NCBI RefSeq assembly: GCF_002022415.1
Contig: NZ_MUBG01000001.1
Span: 620,001-684,000, forward strand
Source: Bartonella sp. WD12.1
Lineage (GTDB): Bacteria > Pseudomonadota > Alphaproteobacteria > Rhizobiales > Rhizobiaceae
Reading direction: 5' to 3'
DNA length: 64,000 nt
In this document: in pieces, positions 53,718 to 63,995 of the stretch
Layout: each line of letters begins with the position of its first letter
Position numbering within the stretch: the first letter of the stretch is position 1
Position numbers and translations under genes: made by a program
Notes under the pieces: generated by a model
The model's database searches: none
The model's input: only the letters and a program-made list of their open reading frames with translations
What the model was told of the DNA's origin: nothing

Positions 53718-53872
53718 GTGTTTATACCTAGAGTTTCTTAATATTTTAAGTTAATATTTATAGTGAAGCTTTGATACAGATATCAATATTCTTGCGCTTA
53801 TAGAAGTGAGCTTGTATAGCCAAAACATGAAGAGAGTAATGTCGCAATCAAATTTGAGCAGAAAGGCATAAT

Positions 53873-54160
53873 ATGTCTGTTGATAATAAAACAGTCAAAA
53901 GGGTAGCACATTTAGCGCGTATTGCTATTCATGATGATGAAACAGAACGCATGACAAAGGAATTCAATGCCATTTTAGAGTTTGTAGAACAACTTAATGA
54001 AGTTGATATCAATGGAGTTGAACCATTAACATCGGTAATGCCTATGGCTTTGCGAATGCGTGAAGATAATATTACAGATGGTAATAAAGCTGCAGAAATT
54101 GTAGCAAATGCACCTATAACAGAAGAAAATTTCTTTCTTGTTTCAAAGGTCGTCGAGTAA
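53873..54160 (+). CDS. gatC: Asp/Glu-tRNA amidotransferase subunit C
   Basis: 95 residues: [40 protein letters not shown], and [17 protein letters not shown], the GatC pattern. It stabilises the GatA-GatB complex that makes Gln-tRNA and/or Asn-tRNA by transamidation. AGAAAGGC stands before the ATG. gatA follows after 30 bases; gatB is not in this window. Confidence 0.96.
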   Translation: MSVDNKTVKRVAHLARIAIHDDETERMTKEFNAILEFVEQLNEVDINGVEPLTSVMPMALRMREDNITDGNKAAEIVANAPITEENFFLVSKVVE

Positions 54161-54190
54161 TTTTTAATATTTTAAAATTCGAGAATCAAT

Positions 54191-55675
54191 ATGACTGATT
54201 TAACAACCCTAACGATTGCACAAGCTCGTGCTGCTTTAACAAAGAGAGATCTAAAAGCAACTGAATTAACAGAAGCTTATTTAAAAGCAATTGAGTTAGC
54301 TAATCCAACTTTAAATGTTTATGTGGCGCTAACAGCAGAACAAGCAACAAAAATGGCTGCTGAATCAGATAAGCGTTTTGCAAAAGGGCAAGCTGGTATT
54401 TTAGAGGGGATTCCACTAGGAGTTAAGGATCTTTTTGCAACACAAGATGCCCATACTCAAGCTTGTTCATATATTCTTGATGGTTTTAAACCGAAATACG
54501 AATCAACAGTAACGGCTAATTTGTGGAAAGATGGGGCGGTTATGTTAGGCAAACTTAATATGGATGAGTTTGCGATGGGATCGTCTAATGAAACATCACA
54601 TTATGGGCCAGTTATTAATCCATGGCGGAAAAAAGGATCAGATGAAAAACTTGTCCCAGGTGGTTCTTCAGGTGGTTCTGCAGCTGCTGTTGCAGCACGA
54701 CTTTGTGCAGGCGCAACAGCAACTGACACTGGTGGATCAATACGTCAACCAGCAGCCTTTACTGGTACTGTGGGGATAAAGCCAACTTATGGGCGGTGTT
54801 CACGGTGGGGGACTATAGCTTATGCTTCATCACTCGATCAAGCTGGGCCTATCGGACGAGATGTACGTGATTGCGCGATTATGCTTAAATCAATGGCTTC
54901 CTTTGATGATAAAGATTCAACTTCGGTTAATGTACCAGTACCCGATTATGAAAATTATATAGGTCGATCAATCAAGGGAATGAAAATTGGTATTCCAAAA
55001 GAATACTATATTGAAGGAATGTCTACTGAAATTGTTGAACTTTGGCAAAAAGGAATGGATTGGCTAAAGGAAGCAGGAGCTCAGATTATTGATATTTCAT
55101 TACCTCATACAAAATATGCTTTACCTGCTTATTATGTTGTAGCTCCTGCAGAGGCGTCTTCTAATTTAGCACGCTATGATGGTGTCCGTTTTGGGCTTCG
55201 TATGCCAGGGAAAGATATCATTGAAATGTACGAAAATACGCGCTCGTCTGGCTTTGGTGATGAAGTCAAACGGCGTATTTTGATTGGTACCTATGTTCTT
55301 TCTGCAGGTTATTATGATGCTTATTATCTTAGAGCTCAAAAGGTGCGAACATTAATTAAACGTGATTTCGATCAATGTTTTGCAACTGGTGTTGATGCTA
55401 TTTTAACACCTACAACACCGGCATCAGCTTTTGGTATTGCTGATGAGAAAATGAAGAATGACACAATAGCAATGTATTTAAACGATGTCTGTACTGTGTC
55501 AGTTAATATGGCGGGATTACCAGGTATTTCTGTTCCTGCAGGTTTATCATTAAATGGTTTACCACTAGGATTGCAATTGATTGGTAAACCTTTTGCTGAG
55601 GAAACAATTTTTCAGATAGCCTACATTATAGAGCAAGCGGCGGGAACATTAAATGCTGAAAAATGGTGGCCATAA
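54191..55675 (+). CDS. gatA: Asp/Glu-tRNA amidotransferase subunit A
   Basis: 494 residues. Amidase signature: catalytic Lys in [12 protein letters not shown], the loop [17 protein letters not shown] and the serine strand [15 protein letters not shown], plus [18 protein letters not shown]. The C-terminal [18 protein letters not shown] is typical. It releases ammonia from glutamine for the tRNA amidation. It forms an operon with gatC. Confidence 0.97.
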   Translation: MTDLTTLTIAQARAALTKRDLKATELTEAYLKAIELANPTLNVYVALTAEQATKMAAESDKRFAKGQAGILEGIPLGVKDLFATQDAHTQACSYILDGFKPKYESTVTANLWKDGAVMLGKLNMDEFAMGSSNETSHYGPVINPWRKKGSDEKLVPGGSSGGSAAAVAARLCAGATATDTGGSIRQPAAFTGTVGIKPTYGRCSRWGTIAYASSLDQAGPIGRDVRDCAIMLKSMASFDDKDSTSVNVPVPDYENYIGRSIKGMKIGIPKEYYIEGMSTEIVELWQKGMDWLKEAGAQIIDISLPHTKYALPAYYVVAPAEASSNLARYDGVRFGLRMPGKDIIEMYENTRSSGFGDEVKRRILIGTYVLSAGYYDAYYLRAQKVRTLIKRDFDQCFATGVDAILTPTTPASAFGIADEKMKNDTIAMYLNDVCTVSVNMAGLPGISVPAGLSLNGLPLGLQLIGKPFAEETIFQIAYIIEQAAGTLNAEKWWP

Positions 55676-55777
55676 AAAATCACAAGCTTACATTTTTTAT
55701 GAAGAAATAAAAATATTCTCTCCTTAAGAGATAGAAAAAGATCTTTTGGGGTGGACTGTAATTTCGTACTATAATTT

Positions 55778-56488
55778 TTAGCTGCCAAGATATGCTTCTT
55801 TTATACGTGGATCAGAAAGCATAGTTTGGCTTTTACCATGAAATAAAATTTTCCCTACTTCCAAAATATAAGCATAATCGGCAACAGAAAGAGCTGCAAA
55901 AGCGTTTTGTTCAATAAGAAGAACAGTTTTTCCCATTTCATTAATTTTGCGGATAATCGAAAAAATTTCTTGTACAAGAAGTGGTGCTAAACCAAGAGAC
56001 GGTTCATCCAATATCACCATGTCAGGATTGCTTATAAGTGCACGTCCTACAGCTAACATTTGTTGTTCACCACCTGACATTGTACCGCCCAGTTGCTTGG
56101 ATCTTTCACGTAACCGTGGAAATAAGTCAAATATCCATTCAATATCATGAGCAATACCGACTTTGTCATTACGAATATAAGCGCCTAGCTGAAGATTTTC
56201 TAAAACAGTCAAATGAGGCATAATACGCCGCCCCTCAGGACTTAATGCAATGCCTAATTGTAAAATTTCTTCTGGCTGTTTTTCTGTAATAGATTTACCT
56301 TTATATATAATATCTCCATAAACAGGCCGATTAAGCCCTGCAATAGAACGTACAGTACTGCTTTTTCCTGCTCCATTAGCACCAATTAAAGTTACTATAC
56401 TCCCTTTTTTTATGGACATAGAAATATCTTGAACAGCTTTAATAGCACCGTAATGAACGTGAAGATTTTTTATTTCAAGAATGTTCAT
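55778..56488 (-). CDS. livF: Branched-chain amino acid ABC transporter, ATP-binding protein
   Basis: 236 residues from ATG 56488, preceded by GGGGGAGAT; a start at 56572 lies within livG and is not credible. Walker A LIGANGAGKSSTVRS, signature MSGGEQQMLAVGRAL and Walker B PDMVILDEPSLGLAP are present. It powers import together with LivG. It overlaps livG by 14 bases as last gene of the liv operon. Confidence 0.93.
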   Translation of the reverse strand: MNILEIKNLHVHYGAIKAVQDISMSIKKGSIVTLIGANGAGKSSTVRSIAGLNRPVYGDIIYKGKSITEKQPEEILQLGIALSPEGRRIMPHLTVLENLQLGAYIRNDKVGIAHDIEWIFDLFPRLRERSKQLGGTMSGGEQQMLAVGRALISNPDMVILDEPSLGLAPLLVQEIFSIIRKINEMGKTVLLIEQNAFAALSVADYAYILEVGKILFHGKSQTMLSDPRIKEAYLGS

Positions 56489-57257
56489 ACATATCTCCCC
56501 CAAGATAAGCTTTAATAACTTTAGGATTATGGCGAATTTCATCTGGTGTTCCATTGGCAATGCAACGGCCATATTCTAATACCCAAATATCTTGGCAAAG
56601 CCCCATGACAACTTTCATATCATGTTCAATAAGTAGAATTGTAAGGTCGAATTCTTTCCTTACTTTTTCTATGAATTTTCTAAGTTCTTCACTTTCTTGA
56701 GGATTCATTCCGGCAGCAGGTTCGTCAAGAAGAAGTAATTTAGGTTTTGTTGCTAAAGCCCGAGCAATTTCTAAACGCCGTTGTGCACCATAAGCCAAAG
56801 TGGTTGCTGGTTGGTTGGCGAGATGAGCAAGCTGAAGTCGTTCAAGAATTTCCATCGACTCTTTGTAAAGCTTATTTTTTTCTTTAATTGCACTTGGTAA
56901 TAAAAGAGCGGAAGCAAACCATGGGTATTTTTGCCGAACATGGGCACCAACCATGACATTTTGCAACACTGTTAATCCTGAAAAAAGGCGAATATTTTGA
57001 AATGTTCGTGCAATGTGGCGTTTACAGATAATATGAGGTGAAAGACCACAAATATTTTCTTCCTCTAGAAAGATTTTTCCATTTGTGGGTGTATAAAAAC
57101 CAGAAATTATATTAAAAGCAGTGGTTTTTCCGGCACCATTGGGACCAATTAATCCAGTAATTGTTCCCCGTTTGATAGCCATATTGATATTGTTGACAGC
57201 GATTAATCCACCAAAACGCATCGTAACATCATTAAGTGAAAGGATCATGTCGCTCAT
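56475..57257 (-). CDS. livG: Branched-chain amino acid ABC transporter, ATP-binding protein
   Basis: 260 residues. Walker A LIGPNGAGKTTAFNIISG, the LivG-type signature TLAYGAQRRLEIARAL and Walker B KLLLLDEPAAGMNPQE, then LIEHDMKVVMGLC. The family-specific insertion after Walker A (HIARTFQNIRLFSGLTVL) distinguishes LivG from LivF. It overlaps livM by four bases. Confidence 0.94.
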   Translation of the reverse strand: MSDMILSLNDVTMRFGGLIAVNNINMAIKRGTITGLIGPNGAGKTTAFNIISGFYTPTNGKIFLEEENICGLSPHIICKRHIARTFQNIRLFSGLTVLQNVMVGAHVRQKYPWFASALLLPSAIKEKNKLYKESMEILERLQLAHLANQPATTLAYGAQRRLEIARALATKPKLLLLDEPAAGMNPQESEELRKFIEKVRKEFDLTILLIEHDMKVVMGLCQDIWVLEYGRCIANGTPDEIRHNPKVIKAYLGGDMYEHS

Positions 57258-58312
57258 GATTTTTTCTCATTACTAGAAAGTGTTCTCCTTGTTAAAAGGG
57301 AGTAAATCCAATTCCATGAACATTCACGTTGGCCTAGCAATCCTTGTCTCCAGAATAAGATGATTACTAATAATAAAAGTGAAAAAACAACCATACGTAG
57401 TCCTGGTATTCCTGGAATATATATAAAACTTAAATTTAATGGAGATTCAATAATACGAAGTGATTCAAGCATCACTGTAATAATAATACTGCTAATAATA
57501 CTCCCTGTAATAGAACCAAGACCACCGGCAACAACAATCATCAAAATATTAAAGGTTAAAAGGAAGTTGAACATTTTAGGATCGATGGTTGAAATAAGAG
57601 CGGCTGTTAATGCACCTCCAATACCTGCAAAAAATGCACCAACAGTGAAAGAAAAGCTACGATAAAAATAAGTGTTAATGCCCATTGTTTTTGAGGCGAT
57701 TTCATCGTCACGAATAGCGCGCAATACGTTACCAATATTACTTTGTAATAAAAGAGTTATAAAAATAATTGTAAATGCTAACCAACCATAATTCCACCAC
57801 AATGTAGCATTTTGAGGTATTCCTTTAATTCCCAATGAACCGTTTGTTAAAGATGTAGCATTGGTGATAATAACGCGAATAATTTCTGCAAAACCTAATG
57901 TCGCAATTCCAAGATAGTCACCACCAAGACGTAATATAGGCAAAGCGATCAATAAGCCTACAGCTGCAGCACATAAACCACTTATAATAACAGCAATGAA
58001 AAAAGGTAATTGCAAATTTTGTAATGGTTCAGCTATCGGTTCTAGAATCCACATCATTTCTTTTTGTTCAGGAGAGAGAAGTAAAATTGCACATATATAA
58101 GCACCAATAGCCATAAAACCAGCATGTCCAAGAGAGAACATACCCGTAAATCCGTAAATCAAATTAAGCGAGATTGCCAATATGGCGTTTATAGCAATAA
58201 GATTGATAATACGCAGTGTATAGTCATTAAAATGAGTATCGGCATAAAATAAAAAACCGATAAGAGCCACAATACTGATAAATGATAGAAAAAGCGTAGT
58301 TGATTTTGCCAT
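57254..58312 (-). CDS. livM: Branched-chain amino acid ABC transporter, permease
   Basis: 352 residues with about nine membrane helices. Typical LivM segments: LNLIYGFTGMFSLGHAGFMA, LRLGGDYLGIATLGFAEIIR, NVLRAIRDDEIASKTMGINT and AGIGGALTAALI. A C-terminal cytoplasmic tail of about 30 residues is basic. It starts within the last base of livH and forms with it the membrane channel. Confidence 0.94.
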   Translation of the reverse strand: MAKSTTLFLSFISIVALIGFLFYADTHFNDYTLRIINLIAINAILAISLNLIYGFTGMFSLGHAGFMAIGAYICAILLLSPEQKEMMWILEPIAEPLQNLQLPFFIAVIISGLCAAAVGLLIALPILRLGGDYLGIATLGFAEIIRVIITNATSLTNGSLGIKGIPQNATLWWNYGWLAFTIIFITLLLQSNIGNVLRAIRDDEIASKTMGINTYFYRSFSFTVGAFFAGIGGALTAALISTIDPKMFNFLLTFNILMIVVAGGLGSITGSIISSIIITVMLESLRIIESPLNLSFIYIPGIPGLRMVVFSLLLLVIILFWRQGLLGQRECSWNWIYSLLTRRTLSSNEKKS

Positions 58313-59387
58313 TAGATTTTCTCTTGACTTTTTTTGCCCATGAAACCAGTTGGCATTACCAGCAGGATAACAATTAATAAAATAAAAGCGAAAGCATCTC
58401 GATATCCAGATAAAGCTGGAAAAAAAGCGATAATCATAATTTCAAGAAAACCTAATAATAATCCTCCGAGCATTGCTCCTAGAATTGATCCAATACCTCC
58501 AATAACAGTAGCGATAAATGCTTTTAGTCCAGGAAGTATACCCATATAAGGTTGGATTTGAGGATAACGTAGAGCCCACATGATTCCTGCTACAGCGCCT
58601 AATGCCGAACCTATAGAAAATGTGAATGCAATAATCTTGTTAACAGAAACACCCATTAAACGAGCAGTTTCAATATCATGCGAAATTGCACGCATAGCAA
58701 GACCAGGTTTTGTTCTATAAATAATCCATAACAAGAGAATAACGAGAACAAAAGAAACAACAGGAACAATAAAGGACATAGGGCTAATTCGAATAATTGC
58801 ATCTGATCCTTGTCCGAAATGCCATTGGATTGGTGTGACAAGAAAATCTGGCTGTTTCACACCCTTGGGAATTCCACTAAAAAGCACAGTTGCGAGATTT
58901 TCAATGAAAAAGGAAATACCAATTGCACTAATAAGTACCGAAATTCGTGGAGCATTACGCAAAGGCTTATAAGCACATTGATCAACAGCAATGCCTAGTG
59001 CACTTGTGATAAAAATTGAAAAACAAATGGCTAAAATCCAAATCGGTGTAAAATTTTGTGGAGCAATTTTTGAATAATAAATAAGCCCTAAAATAAGGAT
59101 AAAAGAATTGTGATCCAATAAAATTCAGGGCGTTTTTTAAACCCTATAAATACTGAATAATAAATGAGGAGAGCTAACAATATAAGCAGGACAGCAACCC
59201 ACGCAGGCATAAAGCTAATTGTAGAAAAGAAAACAAAATATGCACCTAACATAAAGATGTCGCCGTGAGCAAAATTAATTAATCTTAAAATACCATAAAC
59301 CATGGTATAACCAATCGCGATAAGCCCATAAAGCGATCCCAATGCTAGTGCGTTAAAAAAATGCTGAATGAACATTTCAGTATTCAT
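58312..59387 (-). pseudogene. livH: Branched-chain amino acid ABC transporter permease LivH, frameshifted
   Basis: Two frames make one LivH. The first (59387-59088) has the normal N-terminus (FNALALGSLYGLIAIGYTM, LRLINFAHGDIFMLGAY) but stops after WITILLSLF. The second (59118-58312) carries the rest: VDQCAYKPLRNAPRISVLIS, RAISHDIETARLMGVSVNKI and GLKAFIATVIGGIG, without a good start. One base added near 59100-59110 would give ...ILLILILGLIYYSK and one frame of about 357 residues. Everything else in the liv operon is intact. It may be a recent mutation, a recoding event or an assembly error. Confidence 0.75.
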
Positions 59388-59425
59388 CTTTTGTCCTTCT
59401 GCATTTGTTAGTTCATATAGGGTAG

Positions 59426-59483
59426 AATATAAGATTTTTGAATAATTTAATTGAAAGAATAATTTTCAATCAGATCTTATATT
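59426..59483 (-). promoter_or_regulatory. Nested hairpin between livJ and livH
   Basis: Outer arms AATATAAGAT (59426-59435) / ATCTTATATT (59474-59483) and inner arms ATTGAAA (59450-59456) / TTTCAAT (59464-59470). No T run follows on the minus strand, so it more likely stabilises the livJ transcript or partially attenuates the permease genes. Confidence 0.45.
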
Positions 59484-59512
59484 TTGATTTAATAAATCAA
59501 TGTTCTAAAATA

Positions 59513-60646
59513 TTAGATGGCAGGCTTGATTTCATTTAGATAGATACGTTTGCCACCTTTTATTTCAATAACACCTATAGGGATTTGAGGATTGTGATTT
59601 TCATCCATAGACACACTACCAAAAGGTGTTTGTAAATCTTGCAACTTACTCAATTCTATAGTGATTGCTTCGCGATCAGCACTTGCAGCATTTTCAATAG
59701 CTTTCATAAACATTATGTAAGCTGTGTATCCTAAAACTGAATTGATATTTGGCTCTTTATGAGGGTAAGTTGTTTTCCATTCATTTGTAAATTCTTGTGC
59801 AGCTTTTGACATATTTGGCATATTTTTATCGTAGGGGAGTGTTGTGTGTAAAAAATTTTCTGCAGCTTGTCCTGCAATTGCAATAGTTTCTGGGTTGTCC
59901 ATAGCATCACCCCCCATGATGCGGAATTGTGCACCCAATTCACGTGCTTGTTTCATGATAATGGAACCTTCAGAAAAATAAGATGGGATAAATAAAACAT
60001 CAGGTTTTTGTGCTATAATTTGAGTGAGAGCAGCTGAAAAATCTTGATCTCCAGAATTATAGTTTAAATTTAAGATAACTTCACCACCTAATTTTTTGAA
60101 TGAGCGATTAAAATAATTTGCAAGCCCAATTGCGTAATCGCTTGATATATCTTTTAATATAGCTGCTTTTTTTGCATGTAAGTTTTGAATTGCATAAGTT
60201 GCAGCACCTGCACCTTGATAAGGATCAATGAAACATGTGCGAAAAGAGTATTTTTTGCCATGCGTAATAAGCGGATTTGTTGCTGAAGTCACTATAACAG
60301 GAGTTTTTGCCTTTTCAGACACTTCTCCACCAGCTAATGCTAATGAAGAGCCATAAGTTCCAATAATACCGTTAACATTGTCATTTGCAGTTAAACGCAT
60401 AACGGCATTAGCTGCTTCTACCTTATCGGACTTATTGTCAATAATAATAAGTTCAACTTTACGTCCCAGTATTTCAGGTATTTTTTTATGTGCCAACTGT
60501 ATACCTTCTAGTTCAAGTTGACCTCCAAATGCATTTTGGCCTGTTAATGGAAGGTAAACACCAATTTTAATAGGAGCATTAGCATAAGCATTTGCTATGA
60601 GCATCATTATTGTAGCGATTATAGTAAGGAATTTCTTCAATTGCAT
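59513..60646 (-). CDS. livJ: Branched-chain amino acid ABC transporter, substrate-binding protein
   Basis: 377 residues with a signal peptide (FLTIIATIMMLIANAYANA, cleavage after about residue 24). The mature part is a periplasmic binding protein of the Leu/Ile/Val type: IKIGVYLPLTGQNAFGGQ, ELEGIQLAHKKI, NGIIGTYGSSLALAGGEVSE and RELGAQFRIMGGDAMDN. It catches the substrate and hands it to LivHM. It is the first gene of the operon; a promoter should lie in 60647-60800. The exact ligand is not certain. Confidence 0.92.
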   Translation of the reverse strand: MQLKKFLTIIATIMMLIANAYANAPIKIGVYLPLTGQNAFGGQLELEGIQLAHKKIPEILGRKVELIIIDNKSDKVEAANAVMRLTANDNVNGIIGTYGSSLALAGGEVSEKAKTPVIVTSATNPLITHGKKYSFRTCFIDPYQGAGAATYAIQNLHAKKAAILKDISSDYAIGLANYFNRSFKKLGGEVILNLNYNSGDQDFSAALTQIIAQKPDVLFIPSYFSEGSIIMKQARELGAQFRIMGGDAMDNPETIAIAGQAAENFLHTTLPYDKNMPNMSKAAQEFTNEWKTTYPHKEPNINSVLGYTAYIMFMKAIENAASADREAITIELSKLQDLQTPFGSVSMDENHNPQIPIGVIEIKGGKRIYLNEIKPAI

Positions 60647-60949
60647 TATACGCTCCCCTTATTTATAATTATAACCTTATATTTTATCTTGAACTTTATT
60701 ATCATGCAAGTTACACATTAATAAAAATTAATCATTGCGTGTGAAGGCTCTTTATTAACCGTGTGAAGTATACGATTAAACGTTTCAGAGAAGTATTTAT
60801 ATTGTGAATTAATTTACCAAATTTTAGGTGTTACTACAATGTAGGGGAAATCTTATCTTGGGGCTTGCTTGTTGATACAATAGCAATGTTTACTAACCGT
60901 GATAAGAATCAATTTGTAGAATTTAACCCTACAGGAATCATGTTTGATT
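60647..60949. other. Divergent intergenic region livJ / cold-shock gene
   Basis: About 300 AT-rich bases between divergent genes. No gene is visible. It should contain both promoters and a long leader of the cold-shock gene, which in other bacteria regulates translation by temperature. Confidence 0.4.
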
Positions 60950-61525
60950 ATGACGAGTAAGGATACCTTAAAAAATTATTCCCTGTCTGAAGATAATTTC
61001 GATATTTGTGGTGAAATTACTGAAATTAGTGGTGTCATTAAATGGTTTGATGGCAGTAAGGGGTATGGGTTTATAGTCCCTGATTTATGTGGGCTTCCTG
61101 ATATATTGTTACATGTTACTGTGATGCGACGAGATGGATTTCAAACAGCTTTAGAAGGTGCTAAAATTATTTGCACTGTAAAGAAAACTGGACGGGGATT
61201 AAAATGTGTCCAGGTTAAATCTATTGATTTATCATCTGCTGTTCATCCATCAGAAATTCCGGTACGTACGCATATTGTAGTTACTCCTGAAAGTGGTTTA
61301 GAGCGTGCAATTGTTAAGTGGTTTGATCGTGATAAAGGTTTTGGTTTTCTTAGCCGAGGGCAGGGAACAGAAGATATCTTTATTCATATGGAAACATTGC
61401 GTCGTTTTGGTTTAGCGGAGCTTCGTTCTGGTCAAATTGTTATTGTGCGTTTTGGTAAAGGAGAAAAAGGCCTGATGACAGCAGAAATTTACCCTGATAT
61501 AGCACTTCCATTTGCTACGCATTAA
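60950..61525 (+). CDS. Cold-shock protein with two cold-shock domains
   Basis: 191 residues from ATG 60950. Two cold-shock domains: residues about 24-95 (SGVIKWFDGSKGYGFIVPD, DILLHVTVM) and about 118-185 (RAIVKWFDRDKGFGFLSRG, EDIFIHMETL). RNP1-like (KGYGFI, KGFGFL) and RNP2-like segments are present in each. Such double proteins are typical of alphaproteobacteria and bind RNA or single-stranded DNA. The RNP2 motif of the first domain (ILLHVT) is less canonical. Confidence 0.9.
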   Translation: MTSKDTLKNYSLSEDNFDICGEITEISGVIKWFDGSKGYGFIVPDLCGLPDILLHVTVMRRDGFQTALEGAKIICTVKKTGRGLKCVQVKSIDLSSAVHPSEIPVRTHIVVTPESGLERAIVKWFDRDKGFGFLSRGQGTEDIFIHMETLRRFGLAELRSGQIVIVRFGKGEKGLMTAEIYPDIALPFATH

Positions 61526-61624
61526 ATTTCAATATTATAGTTTATTTTATTTTTTTGTTTAAGATTTTAATGTTCTTTATCTTCTGATAAAGATAAAATT
61601 AAGCCTTAATAAGGAGTGAGATAT

Positions 61625-62155
61625 TTGAAGTTTTCTAAAAGAAAACAAATCATTCAATTGATCTTTTTTTGTATAGGGGTATTTTTTTGTGTAGGTATAA
61701 AAGTGATTATGGCAAAAAAGCCTATACAAATTCCAATTGATCCAACTCCCTTAGTAATTAATACAAAACAAGGTGAATTTTCTTATAATGTTGAAATTGC
61801 TTTTTCACAAGCTCAATCAAGCGCCGGCTTGATGTACCGTACTCATTTTCCTCAAAATCACGCAATGTTATTTAAAAATTCAATAAATAACACATCTGAA
61901 AATACACAGAAAATGTTTATGTGGATGGCAAATACTCCTTTACCCTTGGATATGATTTTTTTAAACTCTGAGGGAATTATTGTTTCAATTGTTGAAAATA
62001 CCCGTATATTTTCGGAAGATATTATTTCATCAAAGGTGCCGGCGGCTTTCGTTATTGAGCTCAATGCTGGTGAAGTTGCTGATAAAAACATACAAAAAGG
62101 GCAGCGTGTTATTCATCCTGCTATTTGTGGGAAATGTAAAGGTAATAGAGAATGA
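61625..62155 (+). CDS. DUF192 family exported protein
   Basis: 176 residues from TTG 61625, which has AAGGAG eight bases upstream; a GTG at 61616 is too close to that site. A signal or anchor helix covers about residues 9-29 (QLIFFCIGVFFCVGIKVIM). The DUF192 domain follows: AFSQAQSSAGLMYRTHFPQN, MFMWMANTPLPLDMIFL and VPAAFVIELNAGEV. The biochemical function is unknown. The stop overlaps the hydrolase ATG. Confidence 0.87.
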   Translation: MKFSKRKQIIQLIFFCIGVFFCVGIKVIMAKKPIQIPIDPTPLVINTKQGEFSYNVEIAFSQAQSSAGLMYRTHFPQNHAMLFKNSINNTSENTQKMFMWMANTPLPLDMIFLNSEGIIVSIVENTRIFSEDIISSKVPAAFVIELNAGEVADKNIQKGQRVIHPAICGKCKGNRE

Positions 62156-62925
62156 CAGCAAAAGATGTTTATTTTTTTGAACACGATGGTTTACGATTTG
62201 CTTATCGTGAGGAAGGTCAAGGTGTTCCTATTTTGTTGATTCATGGCTTTGGATCTTCTGCACGAATTAATTGGTATGCAACAGGGTGGTTTCGTAGCCT
62301 TGTTGAGGTAGGTTATCGAGTTATAGCTCTTGATAATCGTGGACATGGTGATTCAGTTAAAAGTTATGATCCTTTATTTTATATTCCTCAAGCTATGGCT
62401 GGCGATGCAGTTAAATTGCTTCAACACCTAGGATTATCTAAAGTTCATGTTATGGGATATTCCATGGGTGCTCGGATCAGTGCATTTATGGCGCTTTTGT
62501 ATCCAGCATATGTGCATAGTGTTATTTTTGGAGGTTTAGGGATTGGTATGGTAACAGGGGGAGGTGACTGGAAACCTGTTGCAGAAGCTCTTTTAGCAGA
62601 GGATGTTTCAACTATTACTAATGCGCGTGGTCTGATGTTCCGTAAATTTGTAGATCAAACTAAAAGTGACAGACGCGCTCTTGCTACTTGTATCATGACA
62701 TCAGCACAAAGATTAACAGAGTCTGATGTTCATAAAATCAAGCAACCTGCACTTGTTGCTGTTGGTTCGTTAGATGATATCAGTGGTGAGGCAGAACCAT
62801 TAGTCGCTTTGTTGCCACATGGTGAAGTGTTAGAAATTCCAGGACGAGATCATATGCTTGCTGTGGGAGATCAGGTCTATAAAAAAGGTGTTATCGATTT
62901 TCTTTCTCGTTATCCGATTGCATGA
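62152..62925 (+). CDS. Alpha/beta hydrolase
   Basis: 257 residues. Oxyanion region LLIHGFGSSARINW, ALDNRGHGDS, nucleophile elbow MGYSMGARIS (Ser102 or nearby), acid in VGSLDDISG and catalytic histidine in GRDHMLAVG complete the triad. The substrate cannot be told. It is coupled by ATGA to the DUF192 gene. Confidence 0.9.
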   Translation: MTAKDVYFFEHDGLRFAYREEGQGVPILLIHGFGSSARINWYATGWFRSLVEVGYRVIALDNRGHGDSVKSYDPLFYIPQAMAGDAVKLLQHLGLSKVHVMGYSMGARISAFMALLYPAYVHSVIFGGLGIGMVTGGGDWKPVAEALLAEDVSTITNARGLMFRKFVDQTKSDRRALATCIMTSAQRLTESDVHKIKQPALVAVGSLDDISGEAEPLVALLPHGEVLEIPGRDHMLAVGDQVYKKGVIDFLSRYPIA

Positions 62926-63782
62926 AATTCATTTATATTTATAAAAAGCTGAAATAAAATTTAACAGTTTGTTATTTTAGAAATATAAACAGCTTATTTG
63001 GAATTTCTGTTTTATTGTACAGCTTATGTTTAAAAACAAAAAAATATTGGTAAAAGCTTATATTAAGCGATTATATTATAATTTAATTTTTATATGTAAA
63101 AATATTGAAATAAATAATATAATTCAATAGAATATTTCAGTTTTTATAATTTATAAAATAAATGGAATGATTTTTATATCATAGATTTTATAGACAAATC
63201 GTAACGGCTACAAATTTAAAACAGCTTATGCTAGAGTGAAAATCTTCTTTATGATAGATTAATTGAACTTATTCTCTTTTTGAGCTCAAAGTTATCGTTT
63301 ATAGAAATAAAAACAAAGAGTAAATTTGTTTTTCAAAGATATTTTCTTTTGGTATTTATTTACTTAGTAAATAATTATTGGAAAAAGATTACTGTAGATC
63401 ATGCAAAAAGTTTCATGGTAAGTAAAACATTGTTTGTAGGAAATAATGTTTTTATTTATAATGACTTTGTTTGAAGTGAAATAACTAAGCATTGTGGTGG
63501 TTGATATTTAAGATATGTCTCGAATATCTTTATAGAAGAGAGTGCTAAATAAAAAAATAAAACAGAGATTGTTGTGTATTTTTTTATTTTAAAATTTAAT
63601 AATAATTATAGGCTTTTTATTGAAAGTTATTCAATACAGTTTGTGAGAATGATCTTGTTTTAAACATAAATAACAGGATTAAAGATTGGAAATAAAAATT
63701 TTTATCATCTTTGCAGAATCATAGAAGTATTTTATCTGCAAAAAAGAAATTAATTGATAATCTTAAAATGTAGGAGAGTGCG
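62926..63782. other. Intergenic, AT-rich desert
   Basis: About 860 bases, extremely AT-rich. A 64-codon TTG frame at 63280-63474 lacks a ribosome site and looks like chance. No terminator or RNA is convincing. It may be decayed sequence. Confidence 0.45.
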
Positions 63783-63995
63783 GTGAATGCTGATGAAATA
63801 AGAAAACTTGATAGTTATTTTAAAAAGACGTTCCAAAATTCAGCATTGCAGGTAAAAGCACGGCCGAAAAAAGATGATTCTTGTGAAGTTTATATCGGGG
63901 ATGAATTTTTGGGTATTATTTACCGGGACGAGGATGAAAATGAGTTATCTTATAACTTCTCAATGGCTATATTAGATATTGATCTGGGAAAATGA
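63783..63995 (+). CDS. DUF3126 family protein
   Basis: 70 residues from GTG 63783, with GGAGAGTGC close upstream. The sequence DEIRKLDSYFKKTFQN, LQVKARPKKDDSCEVYIG and FLGIIYRDEDENELSYNFSM matches the small alphaproteobacterial DUF3126 family. The function is unknown. It ends five bases before the window edge. Confidence 0.88.
   Translation: MNADEIRKLDSYFKKTFQNSALQVKARPKKDDSCEVYIGDEFLGIIYRDEDENELSYNFSMAILDIDLGK

Noticed and set aside
55676-55777. Terminator between gatA and livF
   Set aside because: Only a 4-5 bp stem is visible and no good T tract; not supportable.
61574-61593. 8-bp hairpin after the cold-shock gene as terminator
   Set aside because: No T run follows the stem, so it was not called as a terminator.
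63280-63474. 64-codon frame in the gap after the hydrolase gene
   Set aside because: TTG start, no ribosome site, composition of AT-rich noise, no recognisable protein.
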